Part shown: piece by piece, positions 57,669 to 64,000 of the stretch | Position numbering within the stretch: position 1 is the stretch's first letter | How the letters are laid out: each line of letters begins with the position of its first letter | From: Loxodes magnus | Lineage: Eukaryota; Ciliophora; Karyorelictea; Loxodida; Loxodidae | NCBI GenBank assembly: GCA_946699065.1 | Contig: CAMPDV010001535.1 | Span: 43,291 to 107,290 of the forward strand | Reading direction: 5' to 3' | Length of the DNA: 64,000 nucleotides | Position numbers and translations under genes: made by a program | The notes under the pieces: model-generated | Databases searched by the model: none | What the model was told of the DNA's origin: nothing | What the model saw: only the letters and a program-made list of their open reading frames with translations

Positions 57669-60237
57669 ATGCAATTATGTCTCAATATTTCAAATATTGA
57701 AATTATTAAAGTTTATTACGATTATGAAGTAACGAGCAAAGAATTTACATGAATAAAATTAAGCTTTTATTTAAAGAAGAGTATTAGAAAGTTCTTTTTA
57801 GAAATAAGCATTTTTAAACATATAATTATTAATGCTAGCATAAATTTGAACAATTAGTAAATAAAAAGATTAAAGAAGGTAATTAACTTGGCAATATTTT
57901 AATGAAGTTATAATAAAATAGTCCATGCTAAGAAATATAATCAAAATATAAGAAATATGTTAGAGGATTTATTTCAAAGTTGTCAAAACACCAGTTTATT
58001 ACTCTTTAAAATTTTAATCAGATTTTTCGAGTTTTTTTACTTCTTAAAGAAGATTATATTTCAGAAGCTATTTCATGAGCCATTCTGTGCGGTGTTTAAA
58101 AAGGAAAAATATAACTATTAGTTAAAGAAAAGTATCAAAGCGTGCAATTTAAAATAAAAACAAGATTTAACGAGTTTTTACTCCATAGATCTCGATTGGC
58201 TATTTGTTGAGTTTTGCATAAATATTAAAAATTTAAATTTTTATTTAGATTATAGTAAGAAATGTTAGCTCATCCTCAATACTATTGCTTTTATTTTTAA
58301 TAATACAAAGAATGATAACATGAGATATTTTAAAAATCTGGAGTAATAAATCTAACATTATAAGATAGATGTGTGGAATATTGAAGACCATAAAAAGAAC
58401 TCGAACAAAATTTAATATATAATAAAAGAAATTTTCAGATAAGATGCTATAGATAGGATGAGATCAATGTCAATTGTATACTTTTATTAAATATTATTTT
58501 TTAAAACCGCCATAGTTGTTCGAAGGTGAGCAACAAGGTCATCTTCATCAGAGGTTGGGGAAGTTAAGTACCCATAATCGACTTTATATCTTCCTCTGCT
58601 CTGGTTTGGCCTCGAGACAAAAGATTCTTAGACCTTCGGCACTGGCTTAATTTGGATTGCATTCTGGAACAAAAAAGAAATAATATTGCGAGCTTCATCA
58701 GAGGTGGGGAATTTAAGTACCCATAATTGACACATGTCGTCCTCTGCTTTGGTGATGTAATGAGACGCAACTCCGCCATGTCCTCAGACCTCCAGCAAGT
58801 AGATAGATTACGAGTATTCTAAAATTATATCAGTATTGAACATTTTTATCAGTACTGAATAATTATACCAGTATTGAACAAGGTCTATCAGTATCTGATA
58901 TTTTATCAGTAAGAAAACATTCTTGTCAGTATGAAACATTTTTTTTAAAGAGCTGCGCACCAACGAGAGTGCTACGCGCTCTATAATCAAATTTATTTAT
59001 TTATTATTATTTAATAGACTTTGATAAAAGCATGATATTTCAAATTAATACAAACAAGTTAAACAAATTTAGGAGCAGAGAAATATTTGCTGAATACAAA
59101 TTTTGAAAAATTGCTATAATTCTTATATATTTATAATTAAAACAATTCAAATTAAGCTTTTATGTCTACCTCTGTGGAGAGTTAGATATCTTTGATCAAC
59201 ATTAAATATGTGAAAATCTGCAATATCTTATTTAGTAAGTCTAAGATTAAAAATATATGATTACTAAAGATCTTAATATATAAAAAAAATTATTTTAGCT
59301 AAATTTTCATACTTAAAAATAGTCTAATAAATCATTTTAAAATATAAAAGCTTTGATCAAAATTATTAAGAAGGAGAATTGAAGATCTCTAGTTAAATTT
59401 GCAATTTTTATGAACTGCAGCAATATTAGTATGACTAGGATAAAATAAAAGTAAGAAGAAGAAAAATAAAAGAAATAGGAAATGGATTGATAACTGGAAT
59501 AAATAATAAATATTTGTATTATCTATATGAAAATATAATATAGATATATTAATCTATATTAACTAATTAAATGAGATAAAATTTGAGGATAGAGGTCTTT
59601 AAAAATTTTCGCTAGTTAAAAATATAAAATAGTTGAAATTAAATAAAAAATAATCTTATTTGAGATATCTTCTATAATGAATATGAAAAGAATAAAACAA
59701 TCATATAATAAAATTAATAAAAATGCCTAAAATTCAACTGATTGCAAAGCAATTTAATTTAATTCAAAAATATCATCATTTATATCAAGTTTTATTAATT
59801 AGATTCTTAGTATTAAAGAACTTTTTACATTAGTTAGTTAATTTTAAATTTAGAAAATTTCACTTTATAAACATTTTCAAAGAAAGTCAATGCTACTTGG
59901 TGAAGTTTTTATTTTTATATTTTAATTATTAAAAAGATATTAGCTATGCTTGAGATCTTTAAAAATCTAAATGAAGATATTTATCAATTTTATTTTAACT
60001 TTAGTTATTAAAATAGGCTCAAAAAGTAAGCTATTAGTAGTAAAATCACATTACTAAAATTTTAATCTAAATCTTTCATAATTTTCAATTTTATAGGTCT
60101 TTTTTAAATTAGTTGGTGAAATAAATTAATAAGCATATAAAAATCCATTATGTGATCAGTTTAACTTTAATATAACTTTGCTTCTAAATATTAGAATTAA
60201 AAAATAAGCAAATAAACTAATAATTTCTTTAAGTTGA
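57669..60237 (+). CDS. Unassigned gene X3, interrupted by a SINE-like element
   Basis: From ATG 57,669 (after an (ATA)n run) one frame reads MQLCLNISNIEIIKVYYDYE, KEFT-x-IKLSFYLKKSIRKF, NIRNMLEDLFQSCQNTSLLL, SIDLDWLFVEFCINI and so on to 58,493 (275 codons, two TGAs). The same protein character resumes at 59,014 (IDFDKSMIFQINTNKLNKF, LCGELDIFDQHQICENL) and stays open to TGA 60,235 with five TGAs. Taking out 58,494-59,016 with one copy of the flanking repeat joins the two parts in frame. It is mostly helical and Lys/Asn-rich with hydrophobic runs; I recognise no family. Codon-position bias is clear in places but weak in the last third, so the true end is uncertain. The tRNA gene follows 80 bp downstream. 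Confidence 0.4.
58494..59016 (+). mobile_element. SINE-like unit S3 (copy 2) with internal duplication, inside gene X3
   Basis: Matches the unit at 19,789, including the ATCAGTATTGAA subrepeats (58,825-58,935) and the hairpin tail at 58,950-58,984 with (ATTT)n. About 150 bp is extra: the block CTTCATCAGAGG...TTAAGTACCCATAAT occurs twice, at 58,542 and 58,693. It is flanked by TATTAAATA (58,485-58,493) and TATTTAATA (59,008-59,016), a probable short target duplication. A minus-strand ORF across it spans the duplicated block and is taken as incidental. Confidence 0.65.
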
Positions 60238-60319
60238 AAAAATATATAGTCTGCTATTTTATGATTTTATAGAGTATTTTAGATAGTTTAAATAATTTCA
60301 ACAATGTTTATATTAACAA

Positions 60320-60392
60320 GCCTCTATGGCTCAGTTGGCAGAGCATTCGCTTAGTAAGCGAAAGGTCCGTGGTTCGAGCCCGCGTGGAGGCT
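60320..60392 (+). tRNA. tRNA-Thr (anticodon AGT)
   Basis: A complete 73-nt cloverleaf: acceptor GCCTCTA/TGGAGGC with one G-U pair, D-arm GCTC-AGTTGGCA-GAGC, anticodon stem TTCGC/GCGAA around loop TTAGTAA (anticodon AGT, Thr), variable region AGGTC, T-arm CGTGG/CCGCG with loop TTCGAGC. The A box (TGGCTCAGTTGG) and B box (GGTTCGAGCCC) are intact. Discriminator base is T. No intron. It decodes ACU and, after A-to-I editing of the wobble base, ACC. It is the most GC-rich stretch nearby. Confidence 0.97.
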
Positions 60393-60397
60393 TTTTT
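60392..60397 (+). terminator. Pol III terminator of tRNA-Thr
   Basis: A run of six T directly at the 3' end of the tRNA, the usual RNA polymerase III stop. Confidence 0.85.
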
Positions 60398-60948
60398 GTT
60401 TTATTTCTATTATTAATTTTATCTTAATAAGCAATTAAGTCATATCTATATAAATAATTTGCTAATTAAGATAAATAAGTTTAAAGTAGAATTTATTTAC
60501 CTCTTAGTTCATATAAAAATATTTTAAAATTTCATTTATGAAATACCTACTAAAAAGGAATAGAAAACACTAAGCTCATTATAATTTCTTAATTAATTTT
60601 TTATCTAGGAAGATGACATTTTTTTGCTTATTTCAATACGAACCTTTAAGCTAGATATTTGAAAGCTATTAAAAGCTTCTCTTAAATTTTAAATTTATTA
60701 ATAATAAAGTGAGATTTATTTTGTTGGTATATTAATTATAAAATATTTAATAAATTTTGATAATCATATATATTAAATTTTATCTAAATCTATATTTATA
60801 TAAGTATGAAAATTTTAATGCTAAATATTAAAAATGATAAATTATAAAAATATCGACATCATTTATATTATAGTTTCATTATAGCATAATCATATCTTAT
60901 TCTCCGATTCTCTGCTTTTTTCTATACATATCATCATTTAATTCCTAT
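60398..60948. other. AT-rich spacer
   Basis: Nothing recognisable. It would include the 3' flank of the minus-strand gene that follows. Confidence 0.45.
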
Positions 60949-62506
60949 TCATATTTTTATTTGAATGGTTATTCTTAAAAGTACTATAAATTTTCAATAT
61001 CCATCAAACATTGTTACTCTAGTTATTTCTTTTATTACTTTATCATTTTTAAGTATATCTTGTTCATTTAATGCTTTGATTTTATTAGCTTCATATTTAA
61101 ACCACTTTTTTTCTAGTTTTTATTGACTTTTTCTTGCTTATTATAAGGTATATACTTATTAATGTAATTTTCAGAAATTTTTTCATATTCTCTGCTTATC
61201 AATTAACTTCTCTTGATTTGCTTTTCATTTTTTTGAATTATTTAAACTCTTCATTAGATTTTACTTTTTCTTAATATTCTTTTTTTTGATTTTTCTAGAA
61301 AGACACAATGTGTAGTCTTTTATGAGTCATCATATTCTGAACTTATAACACTTATTAACTAAGTATTGTCTTCATTAAAATCTTGTAATAAGTAATTTTC
61401 AAATTAAGAAAATAATGATTCGAGATTTTAAATTTGCAAAATAAGTTGAATTTACTCAATAAACTATGAATGAAAGCTAGCTTATCTTTTCATTATATTC
61501 TCTGTTGCTATAATTATTTCTATCATTTTATCTATATTCATGAAAATTTAACTCTAAAATAGTTAATAAAGTACTAATAATTAACCAATGCAAAATTATT
61601 CTTAATCAAGATTGCTCACAAGTTCTTACTTAAAAGCTTCTAGAAATGGGAATAAACTGATAAACTTTTCAGTCATCGCTATACTCTAGCTGCTTGATAT
61701 TTCATTATAATGATCTTAAAATTTCTGCATTGTAAAGGCAATTACAAAATAAATTTAGCTAATTATCCTTAGTAGAATATACTTGAAATAATTTATTACA
61801 TAATTTTAAATTTCATTAATAAGTTTCCTCTTATAAAATAAAGATAGCATTATAGATTATGCTACTACTCAGATAAACCAACAAGAATTTATAAATTGCT
61901 TCTTATTTATTTATTTATATTATTGCTTTTATCTAGCAAAGAAATAAGAGCTTTATCTTATAAAAAATATTTAAGATTTTAATAGTTTCTATGATAATTT
62001 GATACTTAGCATGCTTGATTTAAATAAGATATATTTAGCATATCTTTGAAAGTTTTAATAAGAAGATTAATCTAGAGAAAAATAGCAATAGTTTTGGAAT
62101 TAATTAGAGGAAATTAATTAAACTTAAAACTTATCTTCAAACTAAATTTGTAGATCTAGAAAATACTTTATCTTATTGCATTCAGCAAGAGGAAACTAAT
62201 TTCAGATTTATCTTAAAAAGTTAAAGGTATAATTTAAAGATAGATAATTTTCCTATGATTTTATAAAGATTATCTAGAACATCAAGTTAGACTTTTTAAT
62301 TAAAGTTGAACTTCTTTATTTATTATTATATAACTACGAAAAATTAAAACTAACTAGTTTTGTTTAGTGAAAATTTTAAAATTATAGCTAATAAATTTTT
62401 ATATGATACCAAAATTTAATATCCAAAGAATCTATGCCTTAAATCTTATAAAGAAATGAATTTTAACATTTTTTACAATTTTAATTAAAAAACTTGACAT
62501 TATCTC
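60949..62506 (-). CDS. Unassigned minus-strand gene X4 with one frame change
   Basis: After TGA 62,507 (complement) one frame runs about 417 codons to TGA 61,253, then on to about 61,090. First ATG 62,282. Readable parts include FPLAECNKIKYFLDLQIQFE, TEKFISLFPFLEAFKQELVS, QLLVLYQLFQSQIFMNIDKM, LFSQFENYLLQDFNEDNTQL and SSEYDDSQKTTHCVFLEKSK. Acidic and G-first codons are frequent, unlike the spacers, so I take it as coding. Two or three TGAs would be Trp. Near 61,090 the frame must shift by one at an A-run to continue as WFKYEANKIKALNEQDILKN and TRVTMFDGY, ending at TGA 60,951. The segment NYINKYIPYNKQ...WFK faintly recalls a PAS-type ciliate protein, but I cannot assign it. Hydrophobic stretches around 61,800-62,000 may be membrane segments. 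Confidence 0.45.
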
Positions 62507-63475
62507 AGAAAGAAACTTTAATGAGCACGTTATAATGAAGGGATTATTAATTGTACCTTCATTAAAAAATAACTATTACGATTTACGTAAAAAAAGTTAT
62601 TCATAACTATAAGCACCATTTAAATAAATTTTAAGCTTATTATATTTATGAATAGTATAATTGAAAATTTAAGAAAACAAATTAATAACATTCTCTTACT
62701 AAATAGACTTGAGATTGAGATTTAGCATTTCATGATAAAATTTCTTAATAAGAATAGCATATGTAAAAACGCACGTCTTGAAAATATAATTTAAATCTAC
62801 ATAAGGATATTAGTATTTTGACATTATAAAGTAGTTTTTCCTAAGTTTATTTTATAATTTATAAAATTCAATATTTTAAAACTAATTCTTGCAAATTTAT
62901 TTTTAATAATCCTTTTATCTAAATTCAATTTAATTTATAAAATTTACAATTTACTCTTATTTTATTACAATTAAAAATTCTAAAAAAGATATAAAAAATT
63001 GTAATTTTTAACTAGTAGTTTTAAATGAAAAGAATGATCATTATTTTAGCTTAGAAGTAAATAGAAAATTAAATTTTAATATTAAAAAATATAAGATTTA
63101 AATATATAAATTCTTTAATATTAAAATATAAGAAACTATAATTTATAAATTAATCCAGATAAATTATAAGCATGTAATTCAAAATTACTCATGAATAAAA
63201 ATTTGATAAATTTGATTTATATTTTAAATATTTAATAATTATTAAAATTAACATAACCTAAATAGATCTATTATTAAATATTAAATTTATAAATTTCCTT
63301 TTTTTCTGAATATTTTAGTTGGCTTATAAGCTTGGAAACTTATATCTTGACTTATTGTGATTTAATTACTAATTTTATTACATATTTTAAATTTAATATG
63401 TTTATTTATATTTTAAATTTCTTTAACTTTATTTTAAGGCTTAATTTTTATAAAAAAGCGTATAAATAGCTATTG
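62507..63475. other. AT-rich spacer
   Basis: Very A+T-rich; no convincing gene or repeat. Confidence 0.45.
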
Positions 63476-63770
63476 GATTTAAAAGTTTAATTATAGAACA
63501 CGTAGTCTCTCAAAAGTCAAAATTCTTATAGGAAAACTTTAAATTTTTTAAATTTCTTCTTTGAATGCCTCTCCTAGTGCTAATATTTCCTAGAGCAATA
63601 TTGTCTTATACAGGAATGTGATTTGAGTGCTATTTAAAGAGTTCTTAATAACTAATATCTTTCATCATCGACGTTTCTCGATGCCTCAAATCTTATCCCA
63701 TTTGATTTCTGCCAAGATTCTTGAGCATTTCTTATAGTAGAGTATTCTGGTACCAAAGTTTTAGTCAGCA
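63476..63770 (-). repeat. Possible diverged SINE-like unit (inverted)
   Basis: TTATAGAACACGTAGTCTCTC at about 63,492 recalls the inverted shared hairpin (ATTATAGAGCGCGTAGCACTC at 2,712). The following block is less AT-rich than its surroundings and has CTAGTGCTAATATTTCC-like and AGGAATG-like pieces similar in layout to the S5 unit. The match is weak. 63,771-64,000 shows nothing. Confidence 0.3.
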
Positions 63771-64000
63771 TCAGTAGGAAGATCGTTTCTTTCTATTCGA
63801 ATTTTTTTTAAATAATCAAAAATTATGTTTTTTGAAATATTTTCTTTAGGTTCTAAATTTTATATTATTTAATAATAATATTAAAACTAAAAGAGTTTCA
63901 ATATTTGAAAATTGAGAAATGATTGCACAGTTATTGGCAAATAATCATGTAAATTATGTCTAATTAAAATTTCTGCATTTTCAATCACAACTCTCTTTCA

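Noticed and set aside
58564-58779. Minus-strand ORF in the S3 unit
   Set aside because: Partly shared with the copy at 19,789 but it spans the internal duplication and has no protein-like motif; better explained by a noncoding SINE.
1-64000. Tetrahymena chromosome breakage sequence (TAAACCAACCTCTTT) or telomeric repeats
   Set aside because: No match was found by eye; TAAACCAACAAGAAT near 61,875 shares only the first part. This also weakens a Tetrahymena germline origin but does not exclude it.
1-64000. CRISPR array, bacterial operons, ribosome binding sites, rRNA genes
   Set aside because: Nothing of the kind is visible; the sequence is nuclear ciliate DNA.

Overview
Organism. The window is about 75-80% A+T and reads only with a ciliate nuclear code. 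Long conserved proteins appear when TAA and TAG are read as Gln. Several otherwise intact genes also carry in-frame TGA exactly where relatives have Trp, yet the ABC transporter ends on TGA at its expected C-terminus. This is the ambiguous code (UAR = Gln, UGA = Trp or stop) known from karyorelictean ciliates such as Loxodes; Condylostoma has a similar ambiguous code. I infer a karyorelict-like ciliate, with Tetrahymena-type germline DNA as the alternative. The species is not proven. Any ORF call made with the standard code cuts these genes into pieces.

Layout. 1-3,250: ORF1-like retroelement genes and SINE-like tails. 3,273-16,117: first copy of a segment of about 12.5 kb holding a LINE reverse transcriptase, ORF1-like genes, an unknown gene, a MACPF (perforin-domain) gene, an unknown pseudogene and a second LINE with nested insertions. 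16.1-20.6 kb: LINE remnants and a cluster of three SINE-like units. 21,536-25,324: full-length ABCB transporter. 25.7-33.9 kb: SINE-like units, ORF1-like genes and AT-rich deserts. 34,290-35,951: a second MACPF gene on the minus strand. 36-43.6 kb: more ORF1-like genes, one inserted into another. 44,153-56,462: second copy of the 12.5-kb segment, with different insertions and many small indels. 56.5-60.2 kb: an unknown gene split by a SINE-like element. 60,320-60,392: tRNA-Thr. 60,949-62,506: an unknown minus-strand gene with one frame change.

How it fits together. Most of the window is retroelement debris. Two LINE ORF2s supply endonuclease and reverse transcriptase. At least six ORF1-like families (called A-F here) have coiled coils, a PM(D/E)(I/V)E motif and usually a CCHC zinc knuckle, and they exist as short units without an RT. 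SINE-like units with unrelated heads share one 3' hairpin plus an (ATTT)n tail. The two copies of the duplication act as natural empty and filled sites: a SINE-like unit is present only in copy 2 and an ORF1 unit only in copy 1, each flanked by a target-site duplication. Host-like genes are the ABC transporter, the MACPF genes, the tRNA and several long unassigned ORFs. In this code an open frame alone is weak evidence, so confidence for the unassigned ORFs is kept low.
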